Assembly: GCA_964624465.1 (NCBI GenBank)
Contig: CAZUZD010000028.1
Span: 1 to 33,881, forward strand
Source of the DNA: CAZUZD01 sp964624465
Lineage (GTDB): Bacteria > Planctomycetota > Planctomycetia > Isosphaerales > Isosphaeraceae
Direction of reading: 5' to 3'
Length of the DNA: 33,881 bases
A program made the translations under genes and the position numbers. This document shows positions 16,864 to 24,360 of this stretch, piece by piece; position 1 is the first letter of the stretch, and the number at the start of each line of letters is the position of its first letter. The notes beneath the pieces were generated by a model that was not told where the DNA came from, did not search any database, and saw only the letters and a list, made by a program, of their open reading frames with translations.

Positions 16864-17331
16864 TCATTCGGGCGGCGAACCGGGTGGCCCGGGGGCACGG
16901 CGGGGCGGCGGCAGGGACGTCCGGCGCCTGCGGGCGACGTGTTCCATCAGGCTGAACCAGAGCACGAGGCCGGCGAGCAACGTCAGCAAGGTCCACAGGT
17001 CGCTCGGGCGCAGGCCGAGGCTCAGGCCGATCGCGGGGGCCCCGAGCCGCACGCTCAGCAGGGCGATCCCGGACCCCAGGCCCGCGACCGTCAGGAGGAG
17101 CAGGAAGGCCGGGTACGGCCGGATCCGATCGCGCCGGAGCCAGAGGGCCAGGCCGAGCGCGTTGGGCACCAGCCAGCAGCCGAGCCACGCCATGGCCAGC
17201 CGGGGAGCCTGGCCCGCCAACAGGACGGCGCCCGGCAGCAGCCAGGCCGTGCAGCCGAACTGGCCACCGAACCAGGCGCCGGCGTTCCACTGGAGCTGCC
17301 CGTCGCCGGGCCTGGGGATGACGGTCGCCAT
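16864..17331 (-). CDS. Small membrane protein, four predicted helices, function unknown
   Basis: I do not recognise this 155-residue protein. It has a short polar N-terminus (GDGQLQWNAGAWFGGQFG) followed by four hydrophobic segments near residues 28-42, 45-65, 73-95 and 108-130, and a basic proline-rich cytoplasmic-type tail (HVARRRRTSLPPPRR). GGAGGGG sits 8 bases before the ATG. It lies 54 bases downstream of the cupin gene on the same strand, so the two probably form an operon. It converges with the DUF1593 gene, with 108 bases between the stops. A partner role in the membrane for the cupin protein is inference from position only. Confidence 0.75.
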   Translation of the reverse strand: MATVIPRPGDGQLQWNAGAWFGGQFGCTAWLLPGAVLLAGQAPRLAMAWLGCWLVPNALGLALWLRRDRIRPYPAFLLLLTVAGLGSGIALLSVRLGAPAIGLSLGLRPSDLWTLLTLLAGLVLWFSLMEHVARRRRTSLPPPRRAPGPPGSPPE

Positions 17332-17385
17332 TGGGTGGCCCCTCCGGCTGGGAGTTGCGGCGAGGTCGGGACGTTCCGCGGCGGT

Positions 17386-18009
17386 TCAGCCGATCACTCG
17401 GGTCACGAGCAGCGAGCTGGCCTCGAGGCCGGTCAGGCCGTGGGCCTCGTTGCGGTCGAGGTAGACGAGATGGCCGGGGGTGAGTCGGTGGGTGTGGCCA
17501 CCGACCTCGAAGTCGACGCACCCCTCCAGGCACAGGACGGTGACCTCGCCGGCCGCCTTGTGGGTCGGGATCGACTGGCCCTGGGCGACGACCAGGCGCT
17601 TGACCTCGATCTGATTGCCCTTGAGCAGCGAACCGGACCGGGTGGTGGCCAGGTCGGGTCCGAGCGGCCGGACGTCGACGACGGCGTGCGGCCGGGCCTG
17701 CGCGGTGGCGACGGCCGCCGCGGTGTTGGCGGCCGCGGCCCTGGCGTGGCCAACGAGGGCCTCGGCGGCGTGCCCGAGGAAGTGCTTGACGTCGTCGATG
17801 GCGCGGAGCACCTGGTCGCGGCGATCGGAGCTGGCGGCGCTGTCGAGGATCGAGGTCAGGCGGTCGGCCAGGTGGCCGGCGGCCTCGCCGGGGGAGAGCC
17901 CCTCGACGTGGATCTCGGGGAAGTCGCGGTGGTGCACCTGGTGGGTGTGCACCGCGGTGGACCCGCAGGTCTGGTCGCAGACGATGACGTGAGAAGGGTC
18001 GCTGGCCAT
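17386..18009 (-). CDS. Cupin protein with N-terminal Cys/His cluster
   Basis: The protein has 207 residues. The N-terminus carries a dense cluster of possible metal ligands: Cys11, Cys15, His21, His23, His26, His27 and His34. A helical, alanine-rich middle (about 40-105) follows. The C-terminal domain (about 110-207) is a single cupin barrel: GQSIPTHKAAGEVTVLCLEG gives His150 and Glu155, and LTPGHLVYLDRNEAH gives the PG turn and His190. One of the usual HxH histidines is absent (THK), so the metal site may be altered or lost. It could be a sensor, a metal-binding protein or a small-molecule isomerase; I cannot choose. The ATG at 18009 follows GGAG by 8 bases. It is divergent from fabG and cotranscribed with the membrane protein downstream. 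Confidence 0.8.
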   Translation of the reverse strand: MASDPSHVIVCDQTCGSTAVHTHQVHHRDFPEIHVEGLSPGEAAGHLADRLTSILDSAASSDRRDQVLRAIDDVKHFLGHAAEALVGHARAAAANTAAAVATAQARPHAVVDVRPLGPDLATTRSGSLLKGNQIEVKRLVVAQGQSIPTHKAAGEVTVLCLEGCVDFEVGGHTHRLTPGHLVYLDRNEAHGLTGLEASSLLVTRVIG

Positions 18010-18167
18010 GGGAGAAACTCCATCGCAAGGACGAGGGGAGGGGGCGCTAGGGGGGAGCGCCTCGATTGCGACACCTCGGGGTGGCCTGGATCCATCATAC
18101 CCAGGCCCGTCGATGCGAGGCGAGGGGCCAGGGCGGTCCGAACCCCCGGCGGCGGGGGAGATTGGGG

Positions 18168-18197
18168 TTGAACGGCCCGAGCGGCTGCCCCGATAAT
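18168..18197 (+). promoter_or_regulatory. Predicted sigma70-type promoter for fabG
   Basis: TTGAAC (18168-18173) and GATAAT (18192-18197) are 18 bases apart; the -10 matches 5 of 6 positions. It lies about 94 bases before the fabG ATG, in the divergent gap from the cupin gene. It gives fabG its own start, fitting its separation from fabD. Confidence 0.55.
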
Positions 18198-18290
18198 GCC
18201 GCGCGCGGCCGGGCCCGCTTTTCATTGGTGGCGCCCGTCCTGGCCGTCCGACGGAACTCGCCCCCGCCTCACTCCGGGAACTGCAACGCC

Positions 18291-19043
18291 ATGGCCGACG
18301 CCCCCGCCCCCACCTCCGGTTGCCGAGTCGACCTGACCGGCCAGACGGCGCTCGTCACGGGCGCCTCGCGCGGCATCGGCCGCGCCATCGCCGACCGCCT
18401 GGCCGCCTGCGGGGCCAACGTGGCGGCCGTGGCCCGCACCGCCGAGGGCCTGGCCGGCACCCTGGAGGCGATCCGCGCCGCCGGCGGCACCGCCGAGGCG
18501 TTCCCCGGCGACGTCGGCGACGCCGCCTCGGTGACCGGGATCGTCGACGCCGTCGAGGCGAAGTTCGGCAAGATCCAGGTGCTGGTCAACAANNNNNNNN
18601 NNATGGAGGACTCGGCCTTCGACGAGGTCATCAAGACCAACCTCAACAGCGTCTTCTACTTCTGCCGCGCCGTCGGCATGCTCATGATGCGGCAGCGCTA
18701 CGGCCGCATCATCAACGTCTCGAGCATCGCCGGCGTGATGGGCAACCCCGGCCAGGCGAACTACTCGGCGAGCAAGGCGGGCGTCATCGGCTTCACCCGC
18801 ACGATCGCCCGCGAGCTGGCCTCGCGGAACATCACCGTGAACGCGGTGGCGCCGGGGTTCATCGAGACCGACATGACCGACGTGCTGCCGGAGAAGCTCA
18901 AGGCCGAGGTCAAGGAGCGGGTGCCGGTGAAGCGACTCGGCCGGCCCGACGACATCGCCGACCTGGTCGCCTACCTGGCCGGCCCGGGCGCCAGCTACCT
19001 GACCGGCCAGGTGATCGCCGTCGACGGCGGCCTGACGGCCTGA
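18291..19043 (+). CDS. fabG: 3-oxoacyl-ACP reductase FabG (contains an assembly gap)
   Basis: FabG reduces 3-oxoacyl-ACP with NADPH in the elongation cycle. It is a short-chain dehydrogenase with the TGASRGIG cofactor loop (23-30), the KTNLNSVF asparagine and the SSIAG...YSASK triad (Ser145, Tyr158 and Lys162 in window numbering), then the VAPGFIETDMT loop and the C-terminal YLTGQVIAVDGG. Ten N lie where the NNAG motif should be, straight after LVN. Compared with E. coli FabG, the segment between LVN and the following Met-Glu-Asp should be about 12 residues but only 4 fit, so about 24 bases are missing and real residue numbers after the gap are higher. The frame is kept on both sides, so I treat the gene as intact. 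The ATG at 18291 fits the family start. Confidence 0.95.
   Translation: MADAPAPTSGCRVDLTGQTALVTGASRGIGRAIADRLAACGANVAAVARTAEGLAGTLEAIRAAGGTAEAFPGDVGDAASVTGIVDAVEAKFGKIQVLVNXXXXMEDSAFDEVIKTNLNSVFYFCRAVGMLMMRQRYGRIINVSSIAGVMGNPGQANYSASKAGVIGFTRTIARELASRNITVNAVAPGFIETDMTDVLPEKLKAEVKERVPVKRLGRPDDIADLVAYLAGPGASYLTGQVIAVDGGLTA
18593..18602. other. Assembly gap (10 N) inside fabG
   Basis: The only ambiguous bases in the window. The run looks like a fixed-size placeholder rather than a measured gap: family comparison predicts about 34 bases here, preserving the frame. Confidence 0.95.
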
Positions 19044-19112
19044 GCGGTGGGCGGGTCCGGGGGTGCTGGACAAACGCCGGTAAGACTGCTACTTTGAGCC
19101 TCTTTGGTCAAT

Positions 19113-19137
19113 CTGCGGCAATTCGACTGATCCGCAG
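19113..19137 (+). promoter_or_regulatory. Dyad in the fabG-acpP gap
   Basis: CTGCGG (19113-19118) and CCGCAG (19132-19137) are perfect arms around 13 bases in the AT-richer 195-base gap before acpP. A second small hairpin, GGGGT/ACCCC, lies at 19157-19175. One may be an operator or a weak terminator after fabG. I could not fix a promoter for acpP with confidence. Confidence 0.3.
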
Positions 19138-19238
19138 GGCGGGATTTACCGATACCGGGGTGCAACTTGTACCCCTCCGCGCCGGTGCCGGATGCGGGCG
19201 ACCCTGATCGGATATGCGCTAGAGCAGGAGGTCTTCCC

Positions 19239-19478
19239 GTGTCAGTGGAAGAACGCGTGATCGAGATCGTCAGCGAGCAGATGGGCGTCGCCAAGGACCA
19301 GATCACCCGCGAGACGTCGTTCGTCAACGATCTGGGCGCCGACTCGCTCGATACCGTCGAACTCGTGATGGAGTTCGAAGAGGAATTCGACATCACGATT
19401 CCCGACGAGGAGGCCGAGAAGATCCAGTCCGTGGGTCAGGCCATCTCGTACATCGAGCAGCACTCGAACAAGTCCTGA
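19239..19478 (+). CDS. acpP: Acyl carrier protein AcpP
   Basis: AcpP carries growing acyl chains as thioesters on a 4'-phosphopantetheine arm. The 79 residues have the DLGADSLDTVELVME motif with Ser36 as the attachment site, and the acidic helix MEFEEEFDITIPDEEAEK that docks FabD, FabG and FabF. The start is a GTG at 19239 rather than an upstream ATG: a perfect AGGAGGT (19226-19232) sits 6 bases before it and the protein then begins MSVEERV, as in the family. The strong ribosome site fits a very abundant protein. fabF follows after 250 bases, with a strong hairpin between. Confidence 0.97.
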   Translation: MSVEERVIEIVSEQMGVAKDQITRETSFVNDLGADSLDTVELVMEFEEEFDITIPDEEAEKIQSVGQAISYIEQHSNKS

Positions 19479-19543
19479 ACGGATTGAGCCGGGACCGTCC
19501 GCCCGCGCGGTCGGCCCCGGCCCGGACCTCAGCAGCGGGCGAT

Positions 19544-19577
19544 CCGACCCGCCGGTGCCCAGGCTCCGGCGGGTCGG
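19544..19577 (+). terminator. Strong hairpin between acpP and fabF
   Basis: Perfect 12-base arms CCGACCCGCCGG (19544-19555) and CCGGCGGGTCGG (19566-19577) enclose a 10-base loop, 65 bases after acpP and 151 before fabF. No T-run follows. It probably ends or attenuates acpP transcripts. Confidence 0.65.
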
Positions 19578-19728
19578 CTCGTCGCGGGTGGGGGCCCTCG
19601 TCGCGCGGCGGCTCGCCGCCGTAGCCACCGAAGGACCGACCGGGGAGCCGCAGTCGGATCGGCCGATCGTGGGCCGGGTCCGCAGGCCGGTTCTCCCTCT
19701 CCCGAGCCGCCGAGGATTGCAGCAAGCC

Positions 19729-20970
19729 ATGTCGCGCCGCGTCGTCATCACGGGCCTGGGGGTCGTCACCGCGCTGGGCCGGACGCTCGACGCCTACTGG
19801 TCGGGCCTCTGCGAGGGCCGCAGCGGGGTCGCCGATCTCGACATCTTCGACACCACCGAGTTCAAGGTCCACTTCGGGGGCCAGGTCCACGGCTGGGACG
19901 GCGACGCCCTCTTCGGCGTCAAGGAGGCCCGCCGCCTCGACCGCTTCGCCCAGTTCGCCCTCGTCGGCGCCCAGGGCGCCGTCCAGGACTCGGCCATCGC
20001 CTTCGACGCCCTGCCGGCCCACCGCAGCGGCGTGCTGATCGGCTCGGGCATCGGCGGCCTCGCCGAGTTCGAGGCGCAGCACCGCACGTTGATGGAGAAG
20101 GGCCCCTCCAAGATCAGCCCGTTCACCATCCCGAAGCTGATGGTCAACGCCGCCAGCGGCCAGGTCTCGATCAAGTACGGCCTGAAGGGCCCGTGCTCGG
20201 CCGTCGCCACCGCCTGCGCCAGCGCCGCCAACGCCATCGGCGACGCCTTCCGGCTGATCCAGGACGGCTGGGCCGACGTCATGATCACCGGCGGCAGCGA
20301 GGCCGCGATCACGCACATGGGCCTGGGCGGCTTCGCCTCGATGCGGGCGCTCTCGACCCGCAACGACGACCCGACCCGCGCCAGCCGGCCCTTCGACCGG
20401 GACCGCGACGGCTTCGTCCTGTCCGAGGGCGCCGGCATCGTGATCCTCGAGGAGGAGTCGATCGCCCGCGCCCGCGGCGCCCGGATCTATGCCGAGCTGC
20501 TGGGCTACGGCATGTCGGCCGACGGCACGCACATCACGGCGCCCGACGAGGAGGGCCGGGGCGCGGCCCGCGCCATGCGCAACTGCCTCGAGGACGCCCG
20601 CTGCCCGATCGACGCCGTCGGCTACATCAACGCCCACGGCACCAGCACCGGCCTGGGCGACGTGGCCGAGACCAAGGCGATGAAGTCGGTCTTCGGCCCG
20701 CACGCCCGGCAGCTCATGGTCAGCAGCACCAAGAGCCAGCTCGGCCACACCCTGGGCGCCAGCGGCGGCGTCGAGCTGGTCGCCTCGGCGCTCGCCATTC
20801 ACACCGGCGTGCTGCCCCCGACGATCAACCTCGACCATCCGGACGAGGAGTGCGACCTGGACTACATCCCGCACACCGCCCGCGAGGTGAAGGTCGACCG
20901 GGTCATGTCCAACAGCTTCGGCTTCGGCGGCCACAACGCCAGCCTGCTCATCGGCCGCTACGTGCCCTGA
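19729..20970 (+). CDS. fabF: 3-oxoacyl-ACP synthase II FabF
   Basis: FabF condenses malonyl-ACP with acyl-ACP to extend the chain by two carbons. The 413 residues carry the full thiolase-fold active site at the same numbers as E. coli FabF: Cys163 (TACASAANAIGDA), His303 (NAHGTSTGLGD), Lys335 and His340 (STKSQLGHTLGASGG), plus the gating loop near SNSFGFGGHNASLL. The start at 19729 gives MSRRVVITGLGVVTALG, the standard N-terminus; the ribosome site (GAGG about 14 bases upstream) is weak and far, so translation may be modest. The upstream open frame is arginine-rich non-coding sequence. FabF follows acpP and ends the cluster at a strong hairpin. Confidence 0.97.
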   Translation: MSRRVVITGLGVVTALGRTLDAYWSGLCEGRSGVADLDIFDTTEFKVHFGGQVHGWDGDALFGVKEARRLDRFAQFALVGAQGAVQDSAIAFDALPAHRSGVLIGSGIGGLAEFEAQHRTLMEKGPSKISPFTIPKLMVNAASGQVSIKYGLKGPCSAVATACASAANAIGDAFRLIQDGWADVMITGGSEAAITHMGLGGFASMRALSTRNDDPTRASRPFDRDRDGFVLSEGAGIVILEEESIARARGARIYAELLGYGMSADGTHITAPDEEGRGAARAMRNCLEDARCPIDAVGYINAHGTSTGLGDVAETKAMKSVFGPHARQLMVSSTKSQLGHTLGASGGVELVASALAIHTGVLPPTINLDHPDEECDLDYIPHTAREVKVDRVMSNSFGFGGHNASLLIGRYVP

Positions 20971-21012
20971 GCGGTCGCGGCCGATCGCCGCCCCCGGCCC
21001 TCGATTTCGACC

Positions 21013-21045
21013 CGAACCGCCCGGCCCTCTCGGCCGGGCGGTTCG
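21013..21045 (+). terminator. Strong hairpin terminator after fabF
   Basis: Perfect 14-base arms CGAACCGCCCGGCC and GGCCGGGCGGTTCG enclose a ctctc loop, 42 bases after the fabF stop. No T-run follows. Confidence 0.8.
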
Positions 21046-21103
21046 CGTTCGGGGGGCGTGCCGCCGGCGAAAACCCGGCTTGTCGGCCGGCCGAGATTCG
21101 GAC

Positions 21104-21132
21104 TTGAGCGAATCGTGGGGCTCTGCTAAGGT
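21104..21132 (+). promoter_or_regulatory. Predicted promoter for the secretin-like gene
   Basis: TTGAGC (21104-21109), a 17-base spacer and TAAGGT (21127-21132; fits TAnnnT but only 3 of 6 of TATAAT). It lies downstream of the fabF terminator and about 157 bases before the ATG at 21290. Confidence 0.4.
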
Positions 21133-21289
21133 CCGCCCCATCGCGGTCGGCCCCGGCCGGCTCGCGGGCGGGATCGGGCTTCGTCCCGGGCCCGCCCGGC
21201 GGCCAGGTCGGGACGCTGCCCCGCACCGGACGAGTGGACGCGCAGCCATCTGATGCAACGACGGCCAGACCGGCAAGGAGGCCCCTGGC

Positions 21290-22561
21290 ATGAACCGGCG
21301 AAAAGCGCTCTGGATGAGCCTGATCTCGGGCGGGATGCTCCCCGCGACGCTCCGGGGGCAGGAGCCCGCCAATCGCGGCCGGCTCGACGACGAGTTAGAC
21401 CTCGGCGAGGATCCCCCGCCGCGCCGCAGCTCGGGCAGCACCAGGCCCCCCGCGCGTCGGCCGCTCGACGACGAGATCCCCTCGGACCTGCTCGACGACC
21501 CGGACACCGGCAAGCGGGCCGCCGACGACGAGCCGCTGGGGGACGACACGCCCCCGGCCGGCTTCCGCGACGAGCCCGGCCAGGCCTGGCGCAACTTCGA
21601 CATCGCGCGGTACACCAGCCTCGCCTACAAGCCCGAGAACCCCACGCCGCAGAACGCCATCATCGAGTGGATCTTCCGCCGCACCGGCTCGGCCATCTGG
21701 CACGGCGAGAAGGTCGCCGTGCTGAGCGCCGGCAAGGCGCAGCTGCGGGCCTACCACAGCCCCCGCGTGCTCAAGCAGGTCGAGGAGATGGTCAAGCGGT
21801 TCACCGACAGCCAGACCGACCTGCTCCAGGTGCGGGCCCGGTTCGTGGCCGCGCAGGACACCCGCTGGCGGTACTCGGTCTTCAGCCGCCTGAACCGCAT
21901 CGGCACCGGCCCGCAGGGGCAGCAGCTCTGGCTGGTGAGCAAGGACGACGCGCAGCTCGTGCGCTCGCAGCTCCTGGCCTATCCCGGCTTCAAGGGCCTG
22001 GCCGACCAGACGGTCAAGCTCGTCAACGGCCAGACGCTCACGATGGAGACGGCCGACGAGATGGACTACGTCGTCGGCCCGCGCCGCGAGAGCGCCGCCG
22101 GCTACGGCTTCCAGCCGGGGTTCCAGGCCCTCAAGGAAGGGGCCTCGCTGCGGTTCAGCCCGCTGTTGACCTACGACGGCGATGCCCTGGAGGCCGCCAT
22201 CGACCTCCAGGTCACGACGATCCGGCGGCTGGTCAAGACGAAGATCCTGACCCGCCGCGACGTGGGCCCCGGCGACATGCCGATCGACGTGCCCGAGGTG
22301 AGCCTGACCCGGCTGAACGTGCCGATCAAGAACTGGCAGCTCGGGCAGACGCTGATCATCTCCGCCGGCATCTGCCCGGGGGTGCTCCAGTCCAAGACCG
22401 GGTTCATGAACCTCCGCGTGCCCGGTACGGTGCCGACCGACACCGAGATGCTGGCGTTCATCGAGATCGAGCCGGTCCGCAACGCGGCCCCCGCGCGGGC
22501 GGCGCGGCGCTCGCGCGACGAGTTCGACGACAACGGCGACGACCTGCTCGACCGCAAGTGA
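21290..22561 (+). CDS. Exported secretin-like protein of unknown role
   Basis: The 423-residue protein has an N-terminal export signal (MNRRKALW then a short hydrophobic stretch to about residue 22; the twin arginine is suggestive but not a full Tat motif). An acidic, proline-rich linker follows (25-95), as in proteins that span an envelope layer. Residues about 100-395 recall the N-domain and beta-domain style of type II/III secretins: VLKQVEEMVKRFTDSQTDLLQVRARFV, then EGASLRFSPLLTYDGDALEAAIDLQVTTIRR, then NWQLGQTLIISAGICPGV. It ends in an acidic tail (DEFDDNGDDLLDRK). AGGAGG sits 8 bases before the ATG. No other secretion or pilus gene is near. The similarity is pattern-level only, so the assignment is tentative. 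Confidence 0.75.
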   Translation: MNRRKALWMSLISGGMLPATLRGQEPANRGRLDDELDLGEDPPPRRSSGSTRPPARRPLDDEIPSDLLDDPDTGKRAADDEPLGDDTPPAGFRDEPGQAWRNFDIARYTSLAYKPENPTPQNAIIEWIFRRTGSAIWHGEKVAVLSAGKAQLRAYHSPRVLKQVEEMVKRFTDSQTDLLQVRARFVAAQDTRWRYSVFSRLNRIGTGPQGQQLWLVSKDDAQLVRSQLLAYPGFKGLADQTVKLVNGQTLTMETADEMDYVVGPRRESAAGYGFQPGFQALKEGASLRFSPLLTYDGDALEAAIDLQVTTIRRLVKTKILTRRDVGPGDMPIDVPEVSLTRLNVPIKNWQLGQTLIISAGICPGVLQSKTGFMNLRVPGTVPTDTEMLAFIEIEPVRNAAPARAARRSRDEFDDNGDDLLDRK

Positions 22562-22668
22562 TCGGGGTCGCGGCGGGCGGTTCCCTCGTCAGGGCCGGCC
22601 GGGGCCGGGTATAACGGGACTTCCCCCGGAATTCCCCCCCGTCGCCGACCCGAGACGCCGCACCTACC

Positions 22669-24231
22669 ATGTCGCACCGCGACCCGAGCCCGTCGTCCCG
22701 TGCTCCCGAGTCCAGCACGCCCGTCGCAGGTCCCACCGCGTCCGGCGTCGCCGTGCGCGGGGCCACCCTGGCGCTGATGGTCCTGTTCAGCATGAACTTG
22801 CTGAACTATGTGGACCGCTACGTGCTGGCCGCCGTCGGCAAGTCGATCATGGAGGACCTGCGGATCGCGCCGGGTCCGTTCGGCTGGCTGGGCTCGGCGT
22901 TCATCATCGTGTACACGATCGTCTCGCCGATCGTGGGCTGGATGGGCGATCGGTACAGCCGCCGCAAGCTGCTGGCCTTCGGCGTCGGGCTCTGGAGCCT
23001 GGCGACGGTGGGCACCGCGTTCGCCGCGTCGTTCCAGCAGATGTTCCTGGCCCGGGCGCTGCTGGGCGTGGGTGAGGCGAGCTACGGCGTGGTGGCCCCC
23101 ACGCTGCTGGCCGACCTGTTCGAGCCCCGCAAGCGCGGCCGGGTGATGGGCATCTTCTACCTGGCGCTGCCGGTGGGCACGGCGATCGGCTACGCCGTCG
23201 GCGGCCTGATGCAGAAGTTCGCCACCGAGCACGCCGCCGACATCCAGGCGTGGGCCGCGAGCGTGGGCCTGGGCGTGCTGGCTCCGTACCTGATCAAGTG
23301 GCGGGCGGCATTCTGGGTCGTCGGCCTGCCCGGGCTGGTCCTCGCCCTCTGCGGCCTGCTGATCCGGGAGCCCGCCCGGGGCGCCAGCGAGGGCCGCACC
23401 CAGGCCCAGAACGACGCCGATCGGCCGAGCCTGCGCGATTACCTCGGCCTGCTGAAGATCCCCAGCTACCTCCTGAACACCGCCGGCATGGCGGCCGTCA
23501 CGTTCACCATCGGAGCCTACGGGCACTGGATGCCGGCGTACTTCCAGTACGTCCATAAGACGCCGCCCGAGGACAACCTCCAGATCGGCATCGCGCTGGC
23601 CATCGCCGGCCTGCTCGGCGTGCTGGTGGGGATGTGGCTGCCCGACCGCATCGGCCGGGTCACGCGGCGGGCCTACGGGCTCTGGCCGGCGTTCGCCGTG
23701 CTGGCCGCCGTGCCGTTCGGCTGCGCCGGCCTGCTGGCGCCGGCGAAGTGGGCGTCGCTGTCGCTGCTGTTCGTGGCCAGCGTGCTGCTGACCTCGTGCC
23801 TGGGGCCGTGCAACACGGTGACGGCCAACGTCGTGCCCTCGAACCGCCGGGCGGTGGGCTACGCGCTCAGCATCTTCCTGCTGCACCTCTTCGGCGACAT
23901 CCCGTCGCCCCCCCTGATCGGCTCGCTGGCCACCGAGCTGGCGCGGCCCGAGGTGCAAGCCTCGGCGGTGGGCCGGTTCTTCGAGTCGGTCGGCGCCCGG
24001 GTCATCGATCCGGCCGAGATCGCCGACCATGCCGAGCGGGAGCACAAGACGCCCTCGACCCACGAGGACCTGGGGCCGAACAACATCACCGCCGGCATGC
24101 TCGTGATCATCCCGATCCTGCTGCTGGGCAGCCTCTGCTTCTTCCTCGGCTCCCGCAGCCTGCCGCGCGACATGGACAACGCCCGGGCCGCCGGCGGCGG
24201 TGGCGACGACGGGGCCGTGCACTTCCACTGA
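22669..24231 (+). CDS. MFS transporter, spinster (Spns)-like
   Basis: This is an inner-membrane transporter of 520 residues with about 12 helices. Diagnostic sites are NYVDRYV in helix 1 (Asp49, Arg50), the MFS motif A GWMGDRYSRRK (90-100) between helices 2 and 3, and GVGEASYG in helix 4 (Glu136), a pattern seen in Spns/spinster-type carriers for lipids or carboxylates. A soluble insertion before the last helix (about residues 430-480, from ARPEVQAS to HEDLGPNN) is longer than in typical sugar-type MFS proteins. The substrate is unknown. There is no strong ribosome site before the ATG. TATAAC at 22610-22615 could be a -10 but has no -35. The gene converges with the HEAT-repeat gene across a shared hairpin. 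Confidence 0.88.
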   Translation: MSHRDPSPSSRAPESSTPVAGPTASGVAVRGATLALMVLFSMNLLNYVDRYVLAAVGKSIMEDLRIAPGPFGWLGSAFIIVYTIVSPIVGWMGDRYSRRKLLAFGVGLWSLATVGTAFAASFQQMFLARALLGVGEASYGVVAPTLLADLFEPRKRGRVMGIFYLALPVGTAIGYAVGGLMQKFATEHAADIQAWAASVGLGVLAPYLIKWRAAFWVVGLPGLVLALCGLLIREPARGASEGRTQAQNDADRPSLRDYLGLLKIPSYLLNTAGMAAVTFTIGAYGHWMPAYFQYVHKTPPEDNLQIGIALAIAGLLGVLVGMWLPDRIGRVTRRAYGLWPAFAVLAAVPFGCAGLLAPAKWASLSLLFVASVLLTSCLGPCNTVTANVVPSNRRAVGYALSIFLLHLFGDIPSPPLIGSLATELARPEVQASAVGRFFESVGARVIDPAEIADHAEREHKTPSTHEDLGPNNITAGMLVIIPILLLGSLCFFLGSRSLPRDMDNARAAGGGGDDGAVHFH

Positions 24232-24290
24232 CGCCCCCGGGCCGCAGCCCGGCAGCCGCGCCGGTCCACACCGGCCTTGCCCCCATGCGA

Positions 24291-24329
24291 ACGGCCCGCG
24301 TCCCCCTCGGCGAGGGAGACGCGGGCCGT
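24291..24329. terminator. Bidirectional hairpin between convergent MFS and HEAT genes
   Basis: The 18-base stem (24291-24308 with 24312-24329; core ACGGCCCGCGTC/GACGCGGGCCGT) has one mismatch and a tight loop. It is 59 bases after the MFS stop and 31 bases beyond the HEAT-gene stop, so it can serve both strands. Confidence 0.75.
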
Positions 24330-24360
24330 CGTTGGTCCTGCGACCGGGCGGTCGGGCCGA

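Noticed and set aside
22610..22615. TATAAC as a -10 for the MFS gene
   Set aside because: There is no acceptable -35 at 16-18 bases and the flanks are GC-rich; kept only as a remark in the gene entry.
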